A DNA stretch of 59,179 nt from JBAYFX01 sp041666965 (lineage in GTDB: Bacteria > Patescibacteriota > Microgenomatia > UBA12405). The notes beneath the pieces were generated by a model. It was not told the origin of the DNA, did no database searches, and worked only from the letters and a program-made list of their open reading frames with translations. Within the stretch, counting starts at the first letter, position 1. Every line of letters begins with the position of its first letter. The stretch lies in the NCBI GenBank assembly GCA_041666965.1, contig JBAYFX010000003.1, forward strand, positions 1-59,179, in the 5' to 3' direction. Below are positions 33,483 through 40,896 of this stretch, piece by piece. The position numbers and the translations under genes were made by a program.

Positions 33483-34316
33483 TTAACTATTAAGTTTGGC
33501 TAATTTAATAACATTTTCGAGTAAACAAGCTATGGTCATGGGGCCAACTCCGCCTGGATTGGGGGTAATGTGCGAACAAAGAGGAGCCACTGAATAGTAA
33601 TCAACATCCCCTACCAGCTGGCCGTTGACTCTTCCCGACCCAACATCAACCACAACCGCACCTGGCTTAATTAGTTCTGAGGTAATTAAATTCGGACGAC
33701 CAGTGGCGGAAATTAGCAAATCGGCATTTTTGGTATGGTATTGGAGATTGGTTGTTTGAGAATGACAAAGCGTTACGGTGGCTTGACGTTGTTCAAGAAG
33801 CGCGACCAGAGGCAAGCCAACAACAGCACTTCTACCAATAACGACGGCGTTTTTACCCACTAAATCAATTTGATATTTTTCTAAAAGGCGGATAATACCT
33901 AAAGGAGTTGCGGGGATAACGGCGGTATTATCTTTTTGAAATAATTTGCCTAAGTTGAGAGGGGTTAAACCATCGGCGTCTTTGAGGTGATCGATAAGAT
34001 TTAGGATTGGTATTTGATTTAAGGGGGCGGGAAGAGGTAACTGGACGATTAAAGCCTGAGTTGCGGGGTCGTGACTATAGCTGGCGACTACTTCTTCTAC
34101 ATCTAGTTGAGACGACGTTTCGAGTAATTCGACAACTTGGCAGTTAATACCAATTTCTTGGGCTTTTATTTTCTTAAGTTCGACGTATTTTTTTGATGAG
34201 GGGTCGTTTCCCACCATAATTATTACTAAACTGGGTTTGGTTTTAAAACCAGCTACTTGGTTTTTTAGGTCAGTAAGGATTTCAGCTGAAAGAGAGCGTC
34301 CGTCTAGAAGAACCAT
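33483..34316 (-). CDS. folD: Bifunctional methylenetetrahydrofolate dehydrogenase/cyclohydrolase FolD
   Basis: FolD interconverts 5,10-methylene-, methenyl- and 10-formyl-tetrahydrofolate in the cytoplasm. The 277-aa product has the conserved NDPSSKKYVELKKIKAQEIG (catalytic Lys region), ALIVQLPLPAPLNQ, KDADGLTPLNLGKL, IPATPLGIIRLL, the Rossmann NADP site VVIGRSAVVGLPLVALL and ITPNPGGVGPMTIACLLEN. Length is normal. TATAAT (34322-34327) ends five bases before the ATG although map ends only 6 bp upstream, so folD may have its own leaderless promoter. Confidence 0.96.
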   Translation of the reverse strand: MVLLDGRSLSAEILTDLKNQVAGFKTKPSLVIIMVGNDPSSKKYVELKKIKAQEIGINCQVVELLETSSQLDVEEVVASYSHDPATQALIVQLPLPAPLNQIPILNLIDHLKDADGLTPLNLGKLFQKDNTAVIPATPLGIIRLLEKYQIDLVGKNAVVIGRSAVVGLPLVALLEQRQATVTLCHSQTTNLQYHTKNADLLISATGRPNLITSELIKPGAVVVDVGSGRVNGQLVGDVDYYSVAPLCSHITPNPGGVGPMTIACLLENVIKLAKLNS

Positions 34317-34317
34317 A

Positions 34318-34330
34318 AGCTATTATAGCT
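34318..34330 (-). promoter_or_regulatory. Palindromic -10 region before folD
   Basis: AGCTATTATAGCT (plus strand) is a near-perfect palindrome around the minus-strand TATAAT box (34322-34327). It also contains the map stop codon. The folD ATG follows five bases after the box. Confidence 0.5.
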
Positions 34331-35081
34331 GAGTTAAAACTTCGCAACCCTCGGGAGTAACCAAGATGGTGTGCTCAAATTGAGCTGATAGAGCCCCATC
34401 GGCAGTAGTTACAGTCCAACCGTCTTTGGAGTCAACATAGACTTTCCAAGAGTCAGATGCGTTAACCATTGGCTCTACGGTAAAAATCATGCCCGGTTTA
34501 AGGCGAATATCACCTTGAGGGTTCTTATAATGGAATACAAAGGGATCTTCGTGAAATTTTAACCCAACACCGTGGCCACCAAGTTCTTGCACCGGTGTAA
34601 AGCCAAAAGAGGTTACATACTTCTCAATAGTTTCACCCACCGCTCTGTTTAGCTTAACGCCAGGTTTAATTGCGTCAATGGCCCGATTTAACGATTCACG
34701 GGTAACATCGATTAATTTTTGGGCTTGGGTGGAAATTACACCTACTGGATATGAGGCGGAAACATCGCCATAAAATCCGCCCAAAATTGTAGTAATGTCA
34801 AGGTTAACAATGTCTCCCACTTTAAGTTTAGTCTTGGGATTGGGAATACCATGGCAAACTACGTTATTAATGGAAACACAAATACTTTTTGGGAATCCGC
34901 CATAACCGAGAGGTGCGGGTATGGCGTCATGTGAGGTGATGAACTGGTGGGCTATATCGTTTAGGGTGGCTGTTGACACTCCGGGCCGAATATACGAAGC
35001 AGTATGCGCTAATGTTTGGGCTGCCAAGCAGGAAGATAGACGAATTCCTTCGATTTGCTTGGGGGTTTTAATTATTACCAT
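34323..35081 (-). CDS. map: Methionine aminopeptidase, type I
   Basis: Removes the initiator methionine from new proteins. The 252-aa product has the creatinase fold and all five metal ligands in context: NLDITTILGGFYGDVSASY (two Asp), ELGGHGVGLKFHEDP (His), MIFTVEPMVN (Glu) and SAQFEHTILVT (Glu). LGYGGFPKSICVSINNVVCH is the substrate-pocket segment. There is no N-terminal zinc-finger extension. The start overlaps the SdpI-like gene by 14 bp. As the essential N-terminal processing enzyme it is expected in any bacterium. Confidence 0.96.
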   Translation of the reverse strand: MVIIKTPKQIEGIRLSSCLAAQTLAHTASYIRPGVSTATLNDIAHQFITSHDAIPAPLGYGGFPKSICVSINNVVCHGIPNPKTKLKVGDIVNLDITTILGGFYGDVSASYPVGVISTQAQKLIDVTRESLNRAIDAIKPGVKLNRAVGETIEKYVTSFGFTPVQELGGHGVGLKFHEDPFVFHYKNPQGDIRLKPGMIFTVEPMVNASDSWKVYVDSKDGWTVTTADGALSAQFEHTILVTPEGCEVLTQL

Positions 35082-35721
35082 GTTTCAGATGTGAATAAAT
35101 CCAAAAAGAATAAAGGTATAAATACAAAGAAACGGTTAAAATCGGAATTAATACAAATAGTAATCCTGCGCCAGGAAAAATTAAACCTCCAAACATAATC
35201 AAAGAGGAGGATTTAAAAAGCCGGGCACCAAGGGAGTGGGTTCTTTTCCAAACAACCGGGTTAGACATTGTCCAAGGTGTGCGGATACCAACAAACCAAT
35301 TAGGGCGAGTATGTTCGAGTAAATAACCAACAAAATAGAAAAGAAAACCAAAGGCAGGAATAAAAAATTGAATAAAGTTAAATGAATAACCGAGATTCCA
35401 GATTAAAGTGAGCAAATACAAATAAAAAAGGAAAAAACAAATTACGGCAACAAAACGATAATAATACAAAAAAAACTGCTTAAAGTTGGCATGATAAGGG
35501 TCAATTTTAGGCAAAAGTAAAAATAAAAACAGTAAAAAAGTAGTTAACGCGGGCATAAAGAATAAAGCAAAGTTTTGAGACGAGTAACCATTGGGCTGGC
35601 CAAAAAAATCCCAATGGGTAACCATTGATGCGGGAAACCAGGAATAAAAAAGTGCGGGTATAAGCCAAAACATAACAACTGTTAACACCGAAAACAATAT
35701 AAAAGTCATTTTGGGCATCAT
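35068..35721 (-). CDS. SdpI/DUF1648-family membrane protein
   Basis: A 217-aa polytopic membrane protein with about six helices. WFPASMVTHWDFFGQPNGYS near the N-terminus is the DUF1648 signature, and RPNWFVGIRTPWTMSNPVVW plus HSLGARLFKSSSLIMFGG is the SdpI-type second half. In Bacillus SdpI gives immunity to the SdpC toxin and acts in signalling. In most bacteria the role of the family is unknown, and no toxin gene is seen here. It overlaps map (14 bp) and the next upstream gene (4 bp). It starts with two Met codons. Confidence 0.8.
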   Translation of the reverse strand: MMPKMTFILFSVLTVVMFWLIPALFYSWFPASMVTHWDFFGQPNGYSSQNFALFFMPALTTFLLFLFLLLPKIDPYHANFKQFFLYYYRFVAVICFFLFYLYLLTLIWNLGYSFNFIQFFIPAFGFLFYFVGYLLEHTRPNWFVGIRTPWTMSNPVVWKRTHSLGARLFKSSSLIMFGGLIFPGAGLLFVLIPILTVSLYLYLYSFWIYSHLKHGNN

Positions 35722-36428
35722 TGTTTGACCCGTGAGACTGAAGTGGGAACAGTACCGTTAAAACCAAAGCTTCCATTATCCACACTAAAACTACGGATGA
35801 ACAAATTGGGTATGCTATTAATTCTTGTTTCCGCAACGCGGGCTAAATAGGGAACCCCGGTAGCAATTAAATTTTGAGGAATTGGCAGGCGGCCGATGAT
35901 GGCTGCTGTCGGATTTAAGGCAACACGGTTATTGGTTACAGAAACAGTACCTTTTAAATAAAAGGCGGGTTTACCCTTAATTTTTAAATAAGATATTGCT
36001 TTATTAACATCCTCACTACTGACTCTAAAACTAGAAAAATAACTAGGTAATATTGAAACATTTAAATTTCCGGAAATTTCAGCTGTTCCATCAGTGTTAG
36101 CTCTAACTTGGACATTGGAAACAGGGAAATATTGCCAGCGGGCTCCGGCTATGAGTGCTGTTAACTCGGTTGAACTAAAACTATTGGTGACTTCCTGTTT
36201 ACCCTCAAAAACGAGCGGCGAAGAAGCAGGAAGTGAGTCAACTTCTTTTATGGCAACCTGACTTTTGGCTTGAGCCGCAGAAATGTCGGATGTGGAGTAT
36301 TTAACATTTAAATCCTTGGGTTTGTTGCTTGCCAATAAGTCAGATAGTCCGGGGATAAATCCAAAATAGCCCAGAGTCAAGACAATAACAATTAGCAGAG
36401 TTAGAATTATCCTAAGTAACAGTTTCAT
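35718..36428 (-). CDS. Membrane-anchored extracytoplasmic protein, unknown function
   Basis: A 236-aa protein with one N-terminal membrane helix (about residues 5-26) followed by an external beta-rich domain. TALIAGARWQYFPVSNVQVR, GTAEISGNLNVSILPSYF and KPAFYLKGTVSVTNNRVALN alternate like a lipid-binding or START/YceI-like beta sheet, but no family is recognised. TATAAT (36437-36442) ends eight bases before the ATG. It is the first gene of a run into the SdpI-like gene, map and folD, and is divergent from superoxide dismutase. Confidence 0.6.
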   Translation of the reverse strand: MKLLLRIILTLLIVIVLTLGYFGFIPGLSDLLASNKPKDLNVKYSTSDISAAQAKSQVAIKEVDSLPASSPLVFEGKQEVTNSFSSTELTALIAGARWQYFPVSNVQVRANTDGTAEISGNLNVSILPSYFSSFRVSSEDVNKAISYLKIKGKPAFYLKGTVSVTNNRVALNPTAAIIGRLPIPQNLIATGVPYLARVAETRINSIPNLFIRSFSVDNGSFGFNGTVPTSVSRVKQ

Positions 36429-36451
36429 ATTGGTTTATTATAACTCTCTTG

Positions 36452-36480
36452 TTGACTTAAACCATATGCTCTACTATAGT
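36452..36480 (+). promoter_or_regulatory. Superoxide dismutase promoter with a normal leader
   Basis: TTGACT (36452-36457), 17 bp, TATAGT (36475-36480). The ATG is 24 bases further, giving a leader of about 17 bases. No Shine-Dalgarno is visible in it. This is one of the few starts that does not fit the leaderless spacing. Confidence 0.65.
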
Positions 36481-36504
36481 TGTAGTAGTTAATACGTATA
36501 ACAT

Positions 36505-37098
36505 ATGAAACATCTAACCTTACCTCCCCTGCCTTATGATTATGACGCTTTAGAACCGGTCATTTCCCAAAAAATAATGGAATTACACCATGATAAACAC
36601 CATGCGGCTTACGTGGCCGGAGCAAACTTAGCAATGGACAAAATGGAAAAAGCCCGAAATGGTGAGGGTGAAATAAACTACCGCGAAGTAATGAGAGATT
36701 TTAGCTTTAACTTTAACGGTGCCTTACTTCATGAAATATTCTGGCGGGCTATGAGACCAGTAAATCAGAATACGGGCCCAAGCAAAGCGACCAGGAAGAC
36801 TCTGGAAGATAATTTTGGAAGTGTTGAATCAATGGTAAAAGAATTTAATGGCGCTGCTTTAAACGTTGAGGGATCGGGGTGGGCAGTGTTATGGAAGAAT
36901 AAAGAAGGTGAGCTTAGTGTGGGACAGTTGGAAAAACATAATCTGTTTGGACTGAGTGGAATGGAACCGATTTTGGTAATAGATGTGTGGGAACACGCCT
37001 ATTATCTGGACTATTTAAACGACAGAAAAGGTTACATTCAAAATTGGTGGCAGGTGGTTAACTGGGACGAAGTAGAGAAGTCACTCCAAAAAAGATAG
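36505..37098 (+). CDS. Fe/Mn superoxide dismutase
   Basis: Converts superoxide to oxygen and hydrogen peroxide. The 197-aa product has the family blocks LPPLPYDYDALEPVISQKIM, ELHHDKHHAAYV (first metal His), NGALLHEIFWRAM (second His), GSGWAVLW, and DVWEHAYYLDYLNDRKGYI (Asp and His ligands). All four metal ligands are present. The ALLHEIFW block is unlike the usual NHxxFW of E. coli enzymes and closer to archaeal-type sequences; metal choice cannot be called. It points to exposure to oxygen in an otherwise fermentative-looking organism. Confidence 0.95.
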   Translation: MKHLTLPPLPYDYDALEPVISQKIMELHHDKHHAAYVAGANLAMDKMEKARNGEGEINYREVMRDFSFNFNGALLHEIFWRAMRPVNQNTGPSKATRKTLEDNFGSVESMVKEFNGAALNVEGSGWAVLWKNKEGELSVGQLEKHNLFGLSGMEPILVIDVWEHAYYLDYLNDRKGYIQNWWQVVNWDEVEKSLQKR

Positions 37099-37161
37099 TA
37101 AGGAGTAAGTGGGATTTACCCTTAATCTTACGGTCCGGGTTTCATATTTTTAGAATAGAAT

Positions 37162-37944
37162 ATGACTATGAACAACAAAGCAAACAAACGGACATCGTGG
37201 GATAACGTCGCTAACTGGTACGACAGTGAGGTGGGAGATAGAGGTCATTATTATCACCAAAAAGTAATTCTTCCAAACATAATTCGGCTGGCAAATATTA
37301 ACGAAAAATGCCGAGTTTTAGATATTGGGTGCGGTCAGGGAATTTTGGGAAAACAGATTGATTCGAATATTGAATATGTGGGAATTGATATATCACCTAA
37401 GCTAGTTGAAATTGCCAGACAAAGTGATTCATTAAAAAATCATACATACATAGTTGGTGATGCGACCAAAAATATTGAAATAAACGGAAAATTTGAGAGG
37501 ATATTTTTTATTTTGTCACTTCAAAATATGGCTCAACCTTATTTGGTTATTAAAAATGCTGTTGAAAAACTGAGTGATGACGGTAAATTATTAGTGGTTC
37601 TTAACCACCCGTGTTTTAGAATCCCCCAAAATAGTGACTGGGGGTTTGACACAAAACTCCAACGCCAGTATCGAAAAATTTTTCGTTATTACCAACCTCT
37701 TAAAGCAGAAATTAAAGCCAGCCCGTTTAAGCAAACTTCCGAATTAAGCACTTGGTCATTTCATTACCCTCTTTCTACTTATTCAGAAATGATGTTTGAT
37801 AATGGGCTAAGCATTTCCAAGATTGAAGAATGGGTATCTCCCAAAACCAGTATCGGTGGCAGGGCTGTAGCTGAAAATATTGCCAGGGCAGAAATTCCTT
37901 TATTTCTAACGATAGTAGCTCAAAAAGCCAGAGGTGTTTTATAA
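37162..37944 (+). CDS. Class I SAM-dependent methyltransferase
   Basis: A 260-aa Rossmann-fold methyltransferase. CRVLDIGCGQGILGKQI is the SAM-binding motif I, IEYVGIDISPKLVEIARQ motif II, and FERIFFILSLQNMAQPYLVI the following strand. The C-terminal half (WGFDTKLQRQYRKIFRYYQP) gives no substrate hint. Two starts are possible: the ATG at 37162, five bases after a TAGAAT (37151-37156), and the ATG at 37168, six bases after a second, overlapping TAGAAT (37156-37161). It follows superoxide dismutase by 63 bp and may be expressed separately. Confidence 0.85.
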   Translation: MTMNNKANKRTSWDNVANWYDSEVGDRGHYYHQKVILPNIIRLANINEKCRVLDIGCGQGILGKQIDSNIEYVGIDISPKLVEIARQSDSLKNHTYIVGDATKNIEINGKFERIFFILSLQNMAQPYLVIKNAVEKLSDDGKLLVVLNHPCFRIPQNSDWGFDTKLQRQYRKIFRYYQPLKAEIKASPFKQTSELSTWSFHYPLSTYSEMMFDNGLSISKIEEWVSPKTSIGGRAVAENIARAEIPLFLTIVAQKARGVL

Positions 37945-37950
37945 TCAATA

Positions 37951-38148
37951 ATGAACTTTAAATGGTTATGGTCGGTTTTAATAATTATGGGGTTATTGCT
38001 GGTAATATTTATTGACGGCCAGAGTCAAGTTAAGGCAATAGAGAGTTGCAAAAACTTAAGAATTATTCCATTGACAGAAAAATATTTTACATTTAAGGGT
38101 ATTTATGATTTGGTTGAAAAAGGAAGTTATCAACCCAAATGCCTTTAG
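37951..38148 (+). CDS. Small single-pass exported or membrane protein
   Basis: A 65-aa protein. It has a strong N-terminal hydrophobic helix (WLWSVLIIMGLLLVIFI) and a short outside domain with two cysteines (ESCKNL and a terminal PKCL). TATAAT (37940-37945) overlaps the end of the methyltransferase gene and ends five bases before the ATG, so it may have its own leaderless promoter. Its stop overlaps the stop of the convergent oxidoreductase beta subunit by two bases. No family is recognised. Confidence 0.6.
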   Translation: MNFKWLWSVLIIMGLLLVIFIDGQSQVKAIESCKNLRIIPLTEKYFTFKGIYDLVEKGSYQPKCL

Positions 38149-38762
38149 GCGTGAATTTGCTTGCCAAAGGTAATACATACCTGACGGATATCAACCAGAG
38201 AGAACCCCGGGAATGCTAATGCTTCAGAAATGGCGTCTATAACTGACTTTGGGTCCGTTCCCGAAACTGACTTGACAAAAGCATTAGGGTTGGATGCATT
38301 AATAAGGGTAATCGGATCAACTGGAAGGGAAGGTGAACCCAATGGAGTTGACTTGGTGCGCGAGCCCTGAGGAGTAGTGGGAGAAGTTTGACCAGTAGTT
38401 AAACTATAGAGTTGGTTATTGGCTACTAAAACCGTGAGGGGGTAATTAGCGCGAGCAGTCGCCAGAAGATGATTTAAACCTTCGCCATAGATTCCCCCAT
38501 CCCCACCAACGGCAACAACTTTCAACTTGGGGTTGGCTAAACGGACTCCCAGGGCGGTTGGAACACAGCGCCCATGAAGTGAGTGGATGGCATAAGAAGA
38601 AAAATTATCAGCCATATTACCAACACAACCAATATCGTAAACAAAAACCATATCTTTAGCGGGAATATTTAAAGTAGCCACGGCTTGGCGAATACCAGCA
38701 TATATTAAGAAGTTGTGACATCCAGGGCACCAAGTAGGGGGATTGGCAGGACTAAGAGACAT
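38145..38762 (-). CDS. 2-oxoacid:ferredoxin oxidoreductase, beta (TPP) subunit, short
   Basis: The thiamine-diphosphate subunit that, with the alpha/gamma subunit, oxidises a 2-oxoacid to acyl-CoA and reduces ferredoxin. The 205-aa product has PPTWCPGCHNFLIYAGI (cluster-type CxxC), YDIGCVGNMADNF, HGRCVPTALGVRLANP, and the TPP site VAVGGDGGIYGEGLNHLL with VLVANNQLYSLTTGQTSPTT. It ends with VCITFGKQ, the late cluster Cys, so the 60-80 residues usually found after that point are missing. The start overlaps the alpha/gamma gene by 11 bp. The substrate (pyruvate or 2-oxoglutarate) cannot be decided. Confidence 0.88.
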   Translation of the reverse strand: MSLSPANPPTWCPGCHNFLIYAGIRQAVATLNIPAKDMVFVYDIGCVGNMADNFSSYAIHSLHGRCVPTALGVRLANPKLKVVAVGGDGGIYGEGLNHLLATARANYPLTVLVANNQLYSLTTGQTSPTTPQGSRTKSTPLGSPSLPVDPITLINASNPNAFVKSVSGTDPKSVIDAISEALAFPGFSLVDIRQVCITFGKQIHA

Positions 38763-40350
38763 AAGGCTTTAAATATTTAACGACTTGTTCGGGATAAATA
38801 GGCCGACCATCGAAATTTAACAATGTCGATGTGGGTTTAAAGGGAAAGGCAGTGGATAATAATGTGGACAGTTGGGAAGTGGCATTGTTTTCAATAACCA
38901 GAATATTTTTAAAAGGTTTGAGCATAAGTGACCAATTAGGGTTTATGGGCCAAAGTGAGGGAAAGTGGAGTAAACCAATTTTTGACGGGTTTTTTAACAT
39001 GTTTAGTGCTTCAAGTACCGCCATTTTGGTTGACCCCCAAGTTAGAACCAAGGTTTTGGCCTGGTCGGAACCATAAAAAGTTGGCTTTGGTAAATACTTA
39101 AGTATTTTCTTAGAAAGTGATAAACGAGTGGTTACTACTTTTTTTACGAGTGACGCATCTTCGATGGAAAAACCGTTTTGATCATGCTCATAACTATTAG
39201 CCATATAAAAAGAATCGTTGGAACCAGGAAGATGACGTGGTGTGCGGATTACTTTGGGAATATAGGTGGGTGGAGTAAAGCTGGCACTTGATTCGGCTAA
39301 CAGTTTGTCAGTTAAAACAATAACCGGGACATCAAAACGAGCAGCCAGATTTAAGGCGTCAATAGCCGCGTGGTATGACTCGACATGAGTACCCGGAGTA
39401 AGGACAATTTTATTAAATTCACCATGGCCACTAAAAACAGCATGGAGCAAGTCGCCTTGGGCTGTCCAAGTGGGTAAACCGGTAGCCGGACCTGGGCGCG
39501 AGGCTAGGTAAAAAACCACCCCAAGGTTGGCTACCCCGCAAAAACTAATAGTTTCATTCATGAGAGCAAATCCCCCGCCACTTGTACCAACCGCTGCCCG
39601 GGCACCAGCAAAAGCAGCACCTACGGCCAAAGAAGCTGACGAAATTTCGTCTTCAGGATGCAAAACTGTAATTGAATGAGTTAACTGTTTTTGAGCTAAA
39701 AAATGCAGGAGACCGGTGCTGGGAGTCATGGGATAGGCGGCATAAAAGTTGCCATTACCTGCCAAGAACCCATACCCAAATGCTTCCGAACCATCAACTA
39801 TTAGTGCTTTTTTTAAAGGCTTGTTATGTTTAATAGTAAAAATATTTTGATATTGGACAAAGTTATTTTGTGCATATTCAAAGCCAGCATCGAAAGCAGT
39901 TAGATTAGGAGAATCGAGACTAAAAGTGTTAATAATTTCCGAGTGACAAATCGAGGGATTAAGTCCAAAACAATAGGCAATAACACCAAGGGCAACTGTA
40001 TTGGTGTAGATTGAACCGCCCAGCGGTTTAACTAAATCAGAGAATGGCAAAACCAAGGGAGCATCCGGACCAAAAACAAGACTTTTTTTCGTTAACTCTG
40101 ATTTATGTAATTGCCAATGACTAGTCTCTAAACTAATTAATAGATTTAATTGAAAATGAATGGAGGATACAGCGGCGTGACTAAAACTAACCTGGTAAGT
40201 GTTGTGACCTCCGCGGACTAACGATGGGTACTCGGAGTAATCTATCAAATGCTGTCCGTGAGACAGGAGGATGCGTGAAAGCAACAGACCTCCGGATTTG
40301 ATACCCGCGCCAGCCGGGCCGACAATTTTAATAGTAAAAACTGAAGACAT
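38752..40350 (-). CDS. 2-oxoacid:ferredoxin oxidoreductase, fused gamma-alpha subunit
   Basis: A 532-aa fusion. Residues 1-185 are the gamma domain (VGPAGAGIKSGGLLLSRIL, EYPSLVRGGHNTYQVSFS); from about 190 comes the alpha domain (EAFGYGFLAGNGNFYAAYPM, the TPS motif, HPEDEISSASLAVGAAFAGA, GTSGGGFALMNE). The domain order matches KorA-type enzymes. No ferredoxin (delta) domain is fused or adjacent. TACAAT (40357-40362, extended by TGA) ends six bases before the ATG, predicting a leaderless transcript. It would feed reduced ferredoxin and acyl-CoA into a fermentative metabolism. Confidence 0.92.
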   Translation of the reverse strand: MSSVFTIKIVGPAGAGIKSGGLLLSRILLSHGQHLIDYSEYPSLVRGGHNTYQVSFSHAAVSSIHFQLNLLISLETSHWQLHKSELTKKSLVFGPDAPLVLPFSDLVKPLGGSIYTNTVALGVIAYCFGLNPSICHSEIINTFSLDSPNLTAFDAGFEYAQNNFVQYQNIFTIKHNKPLKKALIVDGSEAFGYGFLAGNGNFYAAYPMTPSTGLLHFLAQKQLTHSITVLHPEDEISSASLAVGAAFAGARAAVGTSGGGFALMNETISFCGVANLGVVFYLASRPGPATGLPTWTAQGDLLHAVFSGHGEFNKIVLTPGTHVESYHAAIDALNLAARFDVPVIVLTDKLLAESSASFTPPTYIPKVIRTPRHLPGSNDSFYMANSYEHDQNGFSIEDASLVKKVVTTRLSLSKKILKYLPKPTFYGSDQAKTLVLTWGSTKMAVLEALNMLKNPSKIGLLHFPSLWPINPNWSLMLKPFKNILVIENNATSQLSTLLSTAFPFKPTSTLLNFDGRPIYPEQVVKYLKPYVS

Positions 40351-40362
40351 GATTCGATTGTA

Positions 40363-40686
40363 TCAACTAAAGAACGGGTTATTAAACACAAAAAGATGGG
40401 CGGATAGTTTTACCCGTCCTTCAGGGGTAAAAGTTATACCTTCAAACTCCAGACGATGCCGCTGAGCTTCACTTCCCCCAAAAGAATAGTTTGCTGCCAA
40501 TGATCCATCTTTAAAAACAACTCGGTGACAGGGAATCGATGTGTCCTGATTACCCCGAATAGCAAAACCAACTAAGCGTGAATTTTTATATCCTAGAGCT
40601 CGGGCAATTGTGCCATAAGTAGCAACAAACCCAGGCGGTATAAGACAAACTAAACCGCGAATGCGATTAAAAACGGTGGCGGGCAT
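40363..40686 (-). CDS. Alkyltransferase-like / MGMT-type DNA-binding protein with active Cys
   Basis: A 107-aa single DNA-binding domain of O6-methylguanine-DNA methyltransferase. IPPGFVATYGTIARALG is the helix-turn-helix region, NSRLVGFAIRGN holds the arginine-finger area, and SIPCHRVVFKDGS contains the catalytic Cys of the PCHR motif. It lacks the N-terminal domain of full-length MGMT, as do the alkyltransferase-like (ATL) proteins, but unlike them it keeps the cysteine. It may repair O6-alkylguanine directly or flag lesions. Compare the paralogue at 51404-51739, where the Cys is Tyr. Confidence 0.85.
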   Translation of the reverse strand: MPATVFNRIRGLVCLIPPGFVATYGTIARALGYKNSRLVGFAIRGNQDTSIPCHRVVFKDGSLAANYSFGGSEAQRHRLEFEGITFTPEGRVKLSAHLFVFNNPFFS

Positions 40687-40896
40687 AGATCAGAGTACCA
40701 AATACTTTAACAACCAAGAGGTTGGTAACAATTTAATAACTGTTGATTATTAAACACCAGCAAAAATCATGAATAGACTTTAGGTTAGAAATTCGTATGA
40801 AATTTCCTTGATACAACTTAATATTTCTTGTTCTATTTTTTAGCAAACCCGAAAGGATTTTTAGTACAAATTGGTTAAGTTTTGTGAGGGGTGAAC

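Noticed and set aside
37099..37161. Terminator after superoxide dismutase
   Set aside because: Only weak pairing (AAG-T-GGG with CCC-TT, GTAAG with CTTAC) and no T-run directly after it.
40687..40896. Gene or riboswitch in the 210-bp gap before the GT-C gene
   Set aside because: Frames from ATG are only a few codons on either strand. The CAACC/GGTTG hairpin is too short to mean anything by itself.
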